Part shown: in pieces, positions 1-7,789 of the stretch
Layout of the letters: each line of letters opens with the position of its first letter
Numbering within the stretch: the first letter of the stretch is position 1
Translations under genes and position numbers: made by a program
NCBI GenBank assembly: GCA_963693635.1
Contig: CAVOBC010000179.1
Coordinates: forward strand, 1 to 9,132
Direction of reading: 5' to 3'
Length of the DNA stretch: 9,132 bases
Source of the DNA: CAVOBC01 sp963693635
GTDB lineage: Bacteria; Pseudomonadota; Gammaproteobacteria; Pseudomonadales; Azotimanducaceae
Notes under the pieces: model-generated
Told to the model about the DNA's origin: nothing
Database searches by the model: none
What the model saw: the letters and a program-made list of their open reading frames with translations, nothing else

Positions 1-2
1 TA

Positions 3-2780
3 CAGACCCCGCTGATTGATGTCAGCACGCGGGAGTATTTCCGGGGCACCCACGGCGCAGCGTGTGATGCGCTGGTGCTTGAGAGCGTTGTGTCACGTAA
101 TAGTGGCGCAAGGATGGCACTTCTTGGCTTCCCCGGGCATTGCGTTTTCGACGAATCCCAATTCACAGAAGGAGAAGCCAGGCCCACAGAAAGTGAACCC
201 AGGCGGGATGGGTTCGGTGCGACGATCGCCATCGATACGCTCACGCAGAGTTTCCTGCCACCGGGGATGAGTTTTGCGATTGTCGACCGAAAGGGCCAGG
301 TGCAGTTCCACAGCTTATCGGAGAGAAACCTGTCGGAGAACGTGCTTGATGAAGTGCCGGAGCGCGGCCGACTTGAGACGTTATTGGAGTCGCGCACGAC
401 AGAAACGATATCGGTGACATACCACGGCGTCCGCCATCGCCTGCATCACGCGTGGCTCAGCGAACTGGATGGCCATTTGTTGATACTGCACGACACGAGC
501 GTAACGGGTACGCTGAACCTTGAGGCTATCCTGAAGGCGTTCATCGCCATGTTCGGTTATTTGGTGCTGCTTGCGACGTTGCTGATCATGCCAGTGCTTG
601 CGTGCGGGGCGGACAATGCAACGTGGTTCTGGCCCAATCGGGCGCTGTCGCACCGGTACTATGTCTGGATTGCGCTGCTGGTCCCCGGCACGGGTTGGTT
701 CGCGACCACCGTGTGGATGATGCGGGGCGATGTGGCCGCGGTGATCATCGTCATGCAGAGCATGTTGGTCCTGGCGCTGATGCTGCTCCGGTTTGAATCG
801 GGAGTTGGCATCGCTTACGACCGCGTGCGGGGGTACGCACGGGTGGTCGTCTGGATTACCGGTCCGGTTTTGATTCTCGCCAACGTCGGCCTGCTCATTG
901 GCTTCCTGCTCAACGAGCAGGGTGCCGGCAGCAGTGACAGCGCAAAGGGGTGGGGGCTTGCAGTCGCCGGTAGTGGACTGATGGCGCTGACCCTGGCTGG
1001 CGCGTCACTGCGCGACCCACGGAGTCGCGACCCTGGGCGGATGTTGTGGCCTCTCGGCATCGCCATCTGGCTGTTGTTTGTTTTGTTTACGAATGACGGC
1101 ATCGGCTTGCCGATTGGCGCAACCCTGCTTTCAGGCCTGCCGGTCGCGGCCTTTTTGATATTGGGCAGGAGAGCTGAGACCGGCAAGACGTGGGTCGTGA
1201 GCATCGCGTGGACGGCAGTTCTGTTGCCGCTGTTGGTGCACGTCATGTTTCTGGCTGCGGCGAGCGACTTTCTAAGTGAAGGCGAACGCGATGGGATGGT
1301 CGACGCTCTGCAGTCGGTGCCGCAGATCGCGGTCGGTCCCGACGTGCTCGCGGCCGTTAATTTCGTCTTGTTCATGACAACGCTGATTCTTGCGAGCGTC
1401 TTCGTGCCGAAAGAGTTTAAGTCGGATGGCTGGGTGTCATCGCTGCTTCCGGCCGCGTGGTGGGAGCGTGCGCATCCGATTTACAGACAACGTTTCGGTT
1501 TCTTCATGATCACCGGACTCGTGATCGTCAATGTTGCGGTTCTGCCCGCGGTCGGCGTCTACAGCGATGCACGAAGCGAAGGACTGTCGAGGCTGCAGAT
1601 GCTCGAGCAAAAGGAAGTCGATGAGTGGTTGCAGAGCAGGCGAACAGGTAAAGAATCAGTTTATAAGTGGCTAAGTGATATTAAACGTGTCGACCCCGAA
1701 AGAAGAGGCGCTTTGGCGCAGCTAACGCAACCGGGTGGCACCAGCGGCACCGTAGAGGAACCGGACGTGCCGAGGTTGTTGCAACATTTCAAAGTCGCCG
1801 CCGAACTCTGGCATGTGCGGGTGGATACTGCTGACAGGGCCAATGGTGCCGATGAATCGGTTGGGCCCGCGTCGGCAGCGAAGGCGCAGTACCGGCAGTT
1901 GGCAGATTCGCTGTCGTATGGGGTTCGTACGCTCGAAGAATCGACGATCGGGGCCGCGCGGTTTTTCGGGGATTGCCGCTTTGGCAACCTGTCGGCGCTA
2001 GAGCGGTTACCCGCGTCGTTTGCGAGACATGTTCCGATGACGATGAAGAGTTCACTGGTCCAGGCATTACGGGATGCGGCCGCCGAACCCCGGTCTGCAC
2101 GGCCTGTGGCCTGGTGCGAGACGATGCGTCAAATGTCCGGGACCAGGCAGCCCGCATCGGGGCCACACCCACCCCTTGCAGACACGATGTTTGACTGGAC
2201 CCAGGAATCGAGCGACGGGCCTATCCGCGTCTTTCTGCGCTCGGCCGGTGACCGCTCGCTGTACGGGTCTTTCTATGCACTTGCGCTCGTCGCAACGCTG
2301 GTTTTCATTCTCATTCAGCGTTGGTTCGGACGTCACGTTTTCGGTCTTTACATGCAGCGCCAGCCGCCGGTCAGTACCTGGCGATGGGAGGACATGAGGG
2401 ACACAAGCTATCTGTGGGTGGGGTTTGACGACCAGGACGAGGCAATCCTCGAGGGTATCCCGCCAGGCAACCGGTTCGATCTGTTGGCGTATGTGAACCC
2501 GTCCCGGGTCCCGGTCCTGATCCCGGAGGATCCCACCAAGCCCATCTTCCTTCGGCATCTTGAGAGCTGTCTTGTCTACCCGGCGGTCGCTGGCCGGGTT
2601 CTGGGTGCGCTCGAGCGCCAGTTGTATTCAGACCATCGCCTCATCATCACCAGCGAGATGGAGCCGATGGCCTTCATCCAGGAGCAGCCGACGCTGTCCA
2701 GTGAGCGTTGGGGGCTTTTATTCGCCAATCTGCATCTGGTGCAAAGCGACGTTCGACGAAACGTGAAAGCGTTCGACTAG
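3..2780 (+). CDS. Cache-domain multi-pass membrane sensor protein, 5' end outside the window, ends at an in-frame TAG
   Basis: The frame is open from the left edge, so the GTG at 75 is not a real start. About 925 residues are visible. The first ~165 residues resemble the membrane-distal part of a double-Cache ligand-binding domain: one segment reads LIDVSTREYFRG and a later one SFAIVDRKGQVQFHS. Then come about eight hydrophobic segments (roughly nt 525-600, 655-715, 730-790, 840-910, 950-1010, 1040-1160, 1190-1260 and 1340-1400), another near 1495-1560, a soluble stretch of ~230 residues, a membrane segment near 2255-2320, and a cytoplasmic domain to 2777. That domain contains LIITSEMEP, which resembles the strand after Walker B in P-loop ATPases, but I see no Walker A motif. 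No histidine kinase, GGDEF or chemoreceptor signalling domain is visible. The TAG at 2778 falls inside the recognisable protein, and the same frame continues at 2784-3389. Likely a signal-sensing membrane protein; ligand and output are unknown. Confidence 0.75.
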   Translation, partial: QTPLIDVSTREYFRGTHGAACDALVLESVVSRNSGARMALLGFPGHCVFDESQFTEGEARPTESEPRRDGFGATIAIDTLTQSFLPPGMSFAIVDRKGQVQFHSLSERNLSENVLDEVPERGRLETLLESRTTETISVTYHGVRHRLHHAWLSELDGHLLILHDTSVTGTLNLEAILKAFIAMFGYLVLLATLLIMPVLACGADNATWFWPNRALSHRYYVWIALLVPGTGWFATTVWMMRGDVAAVIIVMQSMLVLALMLLRFESGVGIAYDRVRGYARVVVWITGPVLILANVGLLIGFLLNEQGAGSSDSAKGWGLAVAGSGLMALTLAGASLRDPRSRDPGRMLWPLGIAIWLLFVLFTNDGIGLPIGATLLSGLPVAAFLILGRRAETGKTWVVSIAWTAVLLPLLVHVMFLAAASDFLSEGERDGMVDALQSVPQIAVGPDVLAAVNFVLFMTTLILASVFVPKEFKSDGWVSSLLPAAWWERAHPIYRQRFGFFMITGLVIVNVAVLPAVGVYSDARSEGLSRLQMLEQKEVDEWLQSRRTGKESVYKWLSDIKRVDPERRGALAQLTQPGGTSGTVEEPDVPRLLQHFKVAAELWHVRVDTADRANGADESVGPASAAKAQYRQLADSLSYGVRTLEESTIGAARFFGDCRFGNLSALERLPASFARHVPMTMKSSLVQALRDAAAEPRSARPVAWCETMRQMSGTRQPASGPHPPLADTMFDWTQESSDGPIRVFLRSAGDRSLYGSFYALALVATLVFILIQRWFGRHVFGLYMQRQPPVSTWRWEDMRDTSYLWVGFDDQDEAILEGIPPGNRFDLLAYVNPSRVPVLIPEDPTKPIFLRHLESCLVYPAVAGRVLGALERQLYSDHRLIITSEMEPMAFIQEQPTLSSERWGLLFANLHLVQSDVRRNVKAFD

Positions 2781-2783
2781 CGC

Positions 2784-3389
2784 GTGGATGCACTTGGACT
2801 GGATGAAGCAGTGGCGAGTGTGACCCAGGTTGAACTGGGCTGGACGTGGGAACTGCACCAGCAGTTGAATGTGTATGCAAACCGTCTCGCGAAGATGACG
2901 CTTGAAAAACCTGCCGTACGCCTGCTCGCCAATCCGCAGCGGGCTTTTTGTCTCAACCAGTGGCATCTGTCGACGCTCGCTGAGCGGCGCGTGCTCTACA
3001 ACCTTGCCCATGTCAATTACGTGAATCCCGCCCAGTGGGAAACCGTGCTGAAACTCGAGGCCCGCGGCCTTGCCTTGCGCGACCCGGCGCTGCGTCTCGC
3101 GAGCGTGGGACTGCAACGCACGATCAGGACCGCCGTTGACAAGGCCGATGTGGCAAGGCTGACGACCGCTGAAACGTTGAGCCCGTGGGGTCTCATGCGC
3201 CTGCCGCTGCTGGTGCTGGTGGGCCTCGGTGCGCTCTTTCTGTTCCTGACCCAGCGCGACCTCTTTGACACGACTGCGGGCACCGCCATGGGCCTCGTTG
3301 TGGCCCTGCCGGCGGTGATGCGGGTCGTGTCCCTGCTGGTGGCCGACAACAGCGTTGCGGCAACGCCGAGGGATGTGCAGGTAGCGTGA
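2784..3389 (+). CDS. C-terminal remainder of the Cache-domain membrane protein, separated by one amber codon
   Basis: This 201-residue stretch is in the same frame as the preceding gene and starts one codon after its TAG, at a GTG with no ribosome-binding site upstream. Residues 1-40 include ELGWTWELHQQL, which resembles the region that directly follows the ATPase-like domain in related Cache proteins. Residues ~64-114 look like a small winged-helix-like module (TLAERRVLYNLAHVNYVNP, then RGLALRDPALRL). Residues ~138-155 and ~165-186 form two hydrophobic helices near the C-terminus. All of this is what I recall at the end of intact family members, so it is more likely the tail of one protein broken by a nonsense mutation than an independent gene. 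Alternatives are stop-codon readthrough, translational re-initiation, or a sequencing error. The true stop is TGA at 3387-3389. Confidence 0.6.
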   Translation: MDALGLDEAVASVTQVELGWTWELHQQLNVYANRLAKMTLEKPAVRLLANPQRAFCLNQWHLSTLAERRVLYNLAHVNYVNPAQWETVLKLEARGLALRDPALRLASVGLQRTIRTAVDKADVARLTTAETLSPWGLMRLPLLVLVGLGALFLFLTQRDLFDTTAGTAMGLVVALPAVMRVVSLLVADNSVAATPRDVQVA

Positions 3390-3474
3390 ATGGCCGGGTG
3401 ACGACCGGAGTGAGGGTTGAGCCGGTTCATCGCGGCTAGCGCTGGTACCGCTCTCTCTTTATTTGGACGGCAGG

Positions 3475-3494
3475 GGGTGGCAAGGTAGCCACCC
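3475..3494 (+). terminator. GC-rich hairpin downstream of the Cache gene, possible terminator
   Basis: GGGTGGC (3475-3481) pairs perfectly with GCCACCC (3488-3494) across the 6-nt loop AAGGTA. It lies 85 nt after the Cache stop codon and before the dehydrogenase. No T-tract follows, so intrinsic termination is only a possibility. The rest of 3390-3642 shows no gene, repeat or convincing promoter. Confidence 0.25.
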
Positions 3495-3642
3495 AACCAT
3501 CGATTCGCCGCGCAGTTGCAATCAGGCAGCCTGCGGATCGATGGCGACGACGCAGGCGCGCCTCGCATCACGCGGGTAACCCTTGCTGCGAACAGCACCA
3601 CCACATGCAGGCGCCCAGCGCGCACCGAATCCAAGAAAGAGC

Positions 3643-3648
3643 AGAGGA
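3643..3648 (+). promoter_or_regulatory. Ribosome-binding site of the acyl-CoA dehydrogenase
   Basis: AGAGGA lies 6 nt upstream of the ATG at 3655. It fixes that codon as the start, in preference to the TTG at 3583 in the same frame, which would add 24 low-complexity residues unlike the family's N-terminus. Confidence 0.6.
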
Positions 3649-3654
3649 AGAGCA

Positions 3655-5004
3655 ATGCCTATAGATTTTGATGTAGAACCCGAGTTTCAGGAGAAAGTTG
3701 ACTGGGTTCACAATTTCGTAACCGAAGAAGTCGAGCCGTTGGATAACTTCATGTCGGCCGGGCGCACACGGGATGGCAAACACCTGGATGAGGACGGGTG
3801 GTCAGCAATTCGGGCCTACATGGATGACTTAAAGCGGCAGGTGAAGGATGTCGGCCTGTGGGGCTTCCACCTTGGCCCGGACCTGGGCGGCCCGGGCCTC
3901 GGTCAGGTCAAACTGTGCCTTCTGAACGAGATTCTGGGTCGCACCCGCATGGGTCCCACGCTGTTTGGTTGTCAGGCGCCTGACACGGGTAATATGGAAC
4001 TGATAGCGCACAACGGCAATGAGGAGCAGAAGAAGAAGTATCTCGAGCCGTTGCTCGAGGGCAAGATTCGCTCCGCATACTCGATGACTGAGCCCCATGC
4101 GGGCGAGCCGGGCGAGTTCAAATGCCAGGCGGTTCGTGACGGTGATGAGTGGGTGTTGAGTGGTGAGAAATGGTTCACTTCCAACGGTACCGGCGCTGAC
4201 TTCCTGATCGTGATGGCAATAACCTCGCCCGATAAGCCGCTGCTGGAACGTGCATCGATGTTCCTGGTTGACCGGGAGACACCCGGCGTTGAAATCGTAC
4301 GCAACGTGCACACGTTTGGCACACCGCTCATGGAGAACTACAACACCGGTCCTGGCCGCGGCGGCCATGCCTACATCCGGTACGACAATGTTCGATTGCC
4401 GGCGAGTGCGCTGCTGGGCGAGGAAGGTGCCGGGTTCGTCGGCTCGCAGACACGACTCTCCGGCGGCCGCGTGCACCACGCCATGCGGGCGGTGGGCGTG
4501 TGTGCCAAGGCGCTCGACATGGCGTGCGAGCGCGCACTTAGCCGGCGCGCCAAGGGTGAGTTGCTGTCGGATCTGCAGATGGTGCAGGCAGACCTTGCCG
4601 ATTCGTACATCCAGCTCAAGCAGTTTCGACTGCACGTCCTGTACACGGCGTGGCTGATCGACAAGACGGGGGCGTACACCCAGGAGATCCGCAAGGAGAT
4701 CGCGTCTATCAAGATCAGCGCGGCGAAGGTCAACCACGACATCATCTACCGGGCGATTCATATTCACGGGGCGCTCGGCATGTCCAACGAGACAGCGCTG
4801 GGTGACATGTGGATGTCTGCACCGCAGATGGGGATCATGGACGGCACCACCGAGGCGCACAAATCCAACCTCGCTAAGCTGATGCTGCGGGACTACAAGG
4901 GGTCGGATGATCTCTTCCCGACGTATCACCTGCCGAAGCTGGTCGAGAAGTCGCAGGAGAAGTTTGAGCAGGTCATTGACGACTATCTGCAGGCGGCGTC
5001 CTGA
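3655..5004 (+). CDS. Acyl-CoA dehydrogenase family protein
   Basis: A flavoprotein of 449 residues expected to oxidise an acyl-CoA thioester to the trans-2-enoyl-CoA, passing electrons to an electron-transfer flavoprotein; cytoplasmic. The full three-part fold is present: an N-terminal helical domain (residues ~1-135), a middle beta domain with the FAD/substrate signature YSMTEPHAGEPGEF (142-155) and WFTSNGTGADFL (173-184), and a C-terminal helical domain (~255-430) with LLGEEGAGF (253-261) and IHIHGALGMSN (368-378). At the place of the catalytic glutamate of medium-chain dehydrogenases, the motif here is MDGTTEAHKS with Asp396. Aspartate at this point is also what I recall in the ACAD10/ACAD11-like branch, which in eukaryotes is fused to an APH-type kinase domain. 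A phosphotransferase of that type lies downstream but is broken. The chain length of the substrate cannot be read from the sequence. The gene looks intact. Confidence 0.93.
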   Translation: MPIDFDVEPEFQEKVDWVHNFVTEEVEPLDNFMSAGRTRDGKHLDEDGWSAIRAYMDDLKRQVKDVGLWGFHLGPDLGGPGLGQVKLCLLNEILGRTRMGPTLFGCQAPDTGNMELIAHNGNEEQKKKYLEPLLEGKIRSAYSMTEPHAGEPGEFKCQAVRDGDEWVLSGEKWFTSNGTGADFLIVMAITSPDKPLLERASMFLVDRETPGVEIVRNVHTFGTPLMENYNTGPGRGGHAYIRYDNVRLPASALLGEEGAGFVGSQTRLSGGRVHHAMRAVGVCAKALDMACERALSRRAKGELLSDLQMVQADLADSYIQLKQFRLHVLYTAWLIDKTGAYTQEIRKEIASIKISAAKVNHDIIYRAIHIHGALGMSNETALGDMWMSAPQMGIMDGTTEAHKSNLAKLMLRDYKGSDDLFPTYHLPKLVEKSQEKFEQVIDDYLQAAS

Positions 5005-5120
5005 TATCAGGACCGTGTGTTCCCAATCTTGACAGACATTGGGCGATATTGAGGCGCTTCGCGTGATGTTAAGAGATGCCGTGCAAGGGATGCCGCACAC
5101 CGGGAATGGACGGTGAGCCG

Positions 5121-5567
5121 ATGAAGGTTTGTATTGTTTCCAGTTGCGGCGGCCATCTCACTGAGGTGCGCGCCCTGCGCGGCGCTTATGCACGTTATCC
5201 GCATCACTATGTGCTGAACGACTACGCGGAGTTGCCGGACGACATGCGTGACTGCACCCGCTTCATCAGCCATTCGGAGCGGGACTGGCGCTTCTTTGTC
5301 AATTTGTGGGAGGCGGCTTCGATCCTCCGGCGTGAGCGCCCGGAGGTCCTGCTGTCCACTGGCGCGGGGCCCATCGTGCCTTTTGCCCTGGTTGCGCGCT
5401 TCTTCTTTCCGCGCGTCCGGATCGTCTATATCGAGACGCTGACGCGAGTGACGCGGCCGTCCATGACGGGCCGGATCATGTATCACCTGACCCGCGACTT
5501 TTACTACCAGTGGCCGCAACTCGCGCCCTGGTTCCCGCGCGCGAAGTGCGGCGGGTTGGTGTTGTGA
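5121..5567 (+). CDS. Alg14/PssD-like UDP-N-acetylglucosamine (or related) transferase subunit
   Basis: A 148-residue protein of the Alg14 family. These are membrane-associated partners that bring a catalytic Alg13/PssE-type subunit to a lipid-linked sugar acceptor in polysaccharide synthesis. Visible family marks are the N-terminal strand and loop VCIVSSCGGHLTEV (residues 3-16), the STGAG loop (79-83), IVYIETLTRV (101-110), and FYYQWPQL (127-134) near the C-terminus. Length matches bacterial PssD-type proteins (about 150 residues). ATG at 5121 is chosen because the family begins MK(I/V)-C/L just before the first strand; in-frame ATGs at 5076 and 5106 would add 15 or 5 unrelated residues. The catalytic partner, normally adjacent, is absent here: the acyl-CoA dehydrogenase lies upstream and a phosphotransferase pseudogene follows. 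Partner and acceptor are therefore unknown. Confidence 0.85.
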   Translation: MKVCIVSSCGGHLTEVRALRGAYARYPHHYVLNDYAELPDDMRDCTRFISHSERDWRFFVNLWEAASILRRERPEVLLSTGAGPIVPFALVARFFFPRVRIVYIETLTRVTRPSMTGRIMYHLTRDFYYQWPQLAPWFPRAKCGGLVL

Positions 5568-5621
5568 CGGGTTCGGCCGGGCAGATCTGGTGAATCTTGC
5601 TCCGATGCCTGCGGTGCTTGC

Positions 5622-6620
5622 TTGAAACCTGATTCCGCGTTGACGCGCGTTGGGTTATTGCGGCGTCAGCGGTCGTTGGCGACGAGAGCGCTCTCGGCGT
5701 ACCCGGTGGTGTTCCAACGCGTGGTGCTGGTGAGTCATGACACCAACTTTATCTACCGTGCGGTGGGAGTCGACGGACGCGCCTACGCGTTTCGTCTCGT
5801 CGCTCCCGGTTGGCGTACCGAAGCCAATTAGCGAGCTGAGATCGCGTGGCTCGATGCGCTCGCGCGCGACACGCGTGTGCCGGTTCCGACAGTCATCCGC
5901 ACATCAGGCGGTGAGCCGTTTGTGCGATTTCACGAGGCAAGTGGCCGGGAGCGCCGTGGACTGCTCATGTCCTGGTTGCCCGGAACTCTGCTTGGACATC
6001 GGTTGACGCCGCAAAACGTTTGCAGAATGGGTGCGCTCTTCGGCCAGTTACACGATCACGCCGATTCCTGACGTGCGCCGGATGACTTCCGCGACCTCGC
6101 GTTTGAAGCATTCCTTGGTCGAGGTGAAGACAATTTGCTGATTGATGACAACATCGTTGCGCAGGTCAGTGCGGACGACGGGGCCGTGGTAGCCGCGGCT
6201 GTGGATCGTGTCGATCTTGCTTATGCCAGGTTGGAGCGCAAGGGACTCACCGTTATCAACTGTGATTTGTGGCACGACAACATCAAGGTTTTGGACGAAG
6301 AACTTGCGCCTTTTGACTTTGAGGACACTGTCTTCGGCCATCGCATCCATGACGTCGCGATGGCATTACTCGACCCTGCGACCTTGGTTGGCATTGACGA
6401 GTATGAGCGACTGCTGGCGCATTTTCATCGTGGGTATGAGTCGGTGCGCGCGTTGCCGGACGGCGATGGTCTCGACTTCCAGGTGGGTCGCATGTTTTGG
6501 TAGCTCAATTGGCTGGCGCGCTCTGCCGGGCCGTATTTCCCGCGCGCTGCGAAATTTAGAATGGGGACGATTCGCCGGGCCCTGACGGCTGTAAGGCTCA
6601 GCGGGCCATTGCAGCCGTAG
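5622..6620 (+). pseudogene. APH-family phosphotransferase (aminoglycoside phosphotransferase / homoserine kinase-like fold), three in-frame stops
   Basis: One uninterrupted reading frame encodes a protein-kinase-like small-molecule phosphotransferase except for three stops: TAG at 5829 (TEAN*RAEIAWLDAL, probably once Leu or similar), TGA at 6069 (HADS*RAPDDFRDL, a Trp codon by family memory) and TAG at 6501 (GRMFW*LNWLAR, probably Gln). Each is one base from a plausible sense codon, and there is no frameshift. The N-lobe segment TNFIYRAVGVDGRAYAFRL, the hinge LMSWLPGTLLG, the catalytic loop INCDLWHDNI (6255-6284) and the metal-binding DFED (about 6315-6326) are all recognisable. In the catalytic loop the usual His of HxDxxxxN is Asn (CAC to AAC would explain it). 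No good start codon exists; TTG at 5622 marks where similarity begins. The frame ends at TAG 6618. Substrate unknown. In many bacteria this kind of gene sits beside an acyl-CoA dehydrogenase, as here. Confidence 0.85.
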
Positions 6621-6656
6621 GCCATCGCGCACGCACTTTGTCGTCGCTAATTTCTG

Positions 6657-6689
6657 TCCCAAAATTGTTATACAAGACAATTCGTGGGA
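6657..6689. terminator. Imperfect palindrome between convergent genes, possible bidirectional terminator
   Basis: TCCCA (6657-6661) pairs with TGGGA (6685-6689) and AATTGT (6663-6668) with ACAATT (6677-6682), giving an 11-bp stem with a small internal loop and the 8-nt loop TATACAAG. It lies between the end of the phosphotransferase pseudogene and the end of the minus-strand reductase, which is where a shared terminator would be. The lower stem has no adjoining T-run, so the role is uncertain. Confidence 0.3.
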
Positions 6690-6730
6690 GTCGTTTGTAA
6701 GCAAACCTCGCATGATCTTGCAGAAGATGG

Positions 6731-7789
6731 CTAGTCGTCGAAGCGAATCATCGTCTTGCCGAAGTTCTCGCCGTTCATCATGCCGATGAACGCGGGTACG
6801 CAGGCGTCGATGCCATCGGACACGCTCTCGCGATACTTGAGCTTGCCGGATTTGATCCAGTTGGAAAGGTCGGTGAGTGCGTCCTCGGCCTCGGGATGGC
6901 TCGCTGACAGGCGCATGAACGCAAAGAAACTGAATCCTTGCGTGCTGCCATCTTTGCCGAGGACCGGCAGACCTTCTGCCTTCAGTCGCTGCAGGGGCGT
7001 CGGCCTGCGCTCGCCCTCGGTAAGGTTGTAGTGGGAGATGTAGCCGCAGATGGGCACGCGGCAGCCCTCGTTGAGGAGCGGAATGACCGCTTCCAGAACA
7101 TCACCGCCGACGTTTTCGAAATAGATATCGACGCCGTCTGGTGCGGCCGCGGCGAGGTCTGCGGGCAGGTTGCCGGCCTTGTAGTCAACGCACGCGTCAA
7201 AGCCCAGTTCATCCGTACAGAACGCACACTTTGCCGGCCCACCCGCAATGCCGACAGCGCGCGCGCCCTTGATCTTCGCGAGTTGTCCAACAACCTGGCC
7301 AACGGCGCCGCTCGCCGCGCTGACGACGACGGTCTCGCCGGCCTTAACGTTAGCTACATTCAGGAGCCCTTCATAAGCGGTGTATCCGGTCATGCCGAGA
7401 ATGCCGAGAGCGGTGGATGCGGGGCCGAGGTTGCCGTCCCATTTCTGAATAGGCATGTCGGCGCTGTTCCATTGCAGGTCATCGGCGGTGGCGACGCTGT
7501 ACGCCTGCCAGCCGCAGTAGCCGACCACGAAATCGCCCTCTGACCAGCCAGTGCATCGACTCTCGATCACCTCAGAGACCGTGCCGCCGATTACGGTGCT
7601 GCCGACCGAGTCCGGGTTTGCCATGAACCCGGAGCGCATGTAGGGATCTAGCGTGAGCCACCGGGTTCGCAGCAGCATCTGGCCATCTGCAAGAGCGGGC
7701 ATGGTCTCAGTGACTACCTCGAAGTCGTCAGCGGTTGGCACACCTGCGGGAACGCTGGTAAGAACGATGCGGCGGTTGGTGACGGTCAT
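6731..7789 (-). CDS. NADP-dependent oxidoreductase of the CurA / prostaglandin reductase (PTGR) type, medium-chain dehydrogenase/reductase superfamily
   Basis: A 352-residue zinc-independent medium-chain reductase, expected to reduce activated alkenals, enones or similar lipid-peroxidation products with NADPH in the cytoplasm. The N-terminal catalytic domain has LTLDPYMRSGF (residues 46-56), typical of the PTGR/CurA branch. The Rossmann domain shows GMTGYTAYEGL (about 132-142), the nucleotide loop SAASGAVG (147-154), IAGGPAKC (171-178) with Lys177 at the place where PTGR1 contacts the NADP 2'-phosphate, and IYFENVGG (about 212-219). No structural zinc cysteine cluster is seen. ATG at 7789 matches the family N-terminus and is preceded on the minus strand by GGAGA (7801-7797), 7 nt away. 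An upstream in-frame start would add 43 unrelated residues. It is transcribed divergently from the AhpD-like gene. Stop is TAG. Natural substrate cannot be determined here. Confidence 0.92.
   Translation of the reverse strand: MTVTNRRIVLTSVPAGVPTADDFEVVTETMPALADGQMLLRTRWLTLDPYMRSGFMANPDSVGSTVIGGTVSEVIESRCTGWSEGDFVVGYCGWQAYSVATADDLQWNSADMPIQKWDGNLGPASTALGILGMTGYTAYEGLLNVANVKAGETVVVSAASGAVGQVVGQLAKIKGARAVGIAGGPAKCAFCTDELGFDACVDYKAGNLPADLAAAAPDGVDIYFENVGGDVLEAVIPLLNEGCRVPICGYISHYNLTEGERRPTPLQRLKAEGLPVLGKDGSTQGFSFFAFMRLSASHPEAEDALTDLSNWIKSGKLKYRESVSDGIDACVPAFIGMMNGENFGKTMIRFDD

Noticed and set aside
75..77. GTG at 75 as the start of the Cache protein
   Set aside because: The frame is open to the left edge and the residues before 75 read as continuous Cache-domain sequence, so the gene begins outside the window.
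815..1375. 186-codon open frame on the minus strand
   Set aside because: Antisense to the Cache protein's membrane segments; low-complexity, Arg/Pro/Ser-rich translation typical of a shadow.
5029..5034. TTGACA as a -35 box upstream of the Alg14-like gene
   Set aside because: No acceptable -10 box lies 16-18 bp downstream; GATATT follows after only 10 bp.
3829..5100. 423-codon open frame on the minus strand
   Set aside because: It is antisense to the intact acyl-CoA dehydrogenase, and its translation has no recognisable domain; such frames arise from GC-rich third positions.
6069..6071. TGA in the phosphotransferase as a second selenocysteine codon
   Set aside because: It lies at a tryptophan-like position of a non-redox kinase fold, and the same gene has two TAG stops, so it is a nonsense mutation.
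2778..6503. Reassigned TAG codon across the genome
   Set aside because: The intact reductase terminates with TAG at its family-normal length, and one of the disrupting stops is TGA, so a single codon reassignment does not explain the pattern.
6938..7543. 201-codon plus-strand open frame
   Set aside because: Antisense to the conserved reductase, with no family resemblance.
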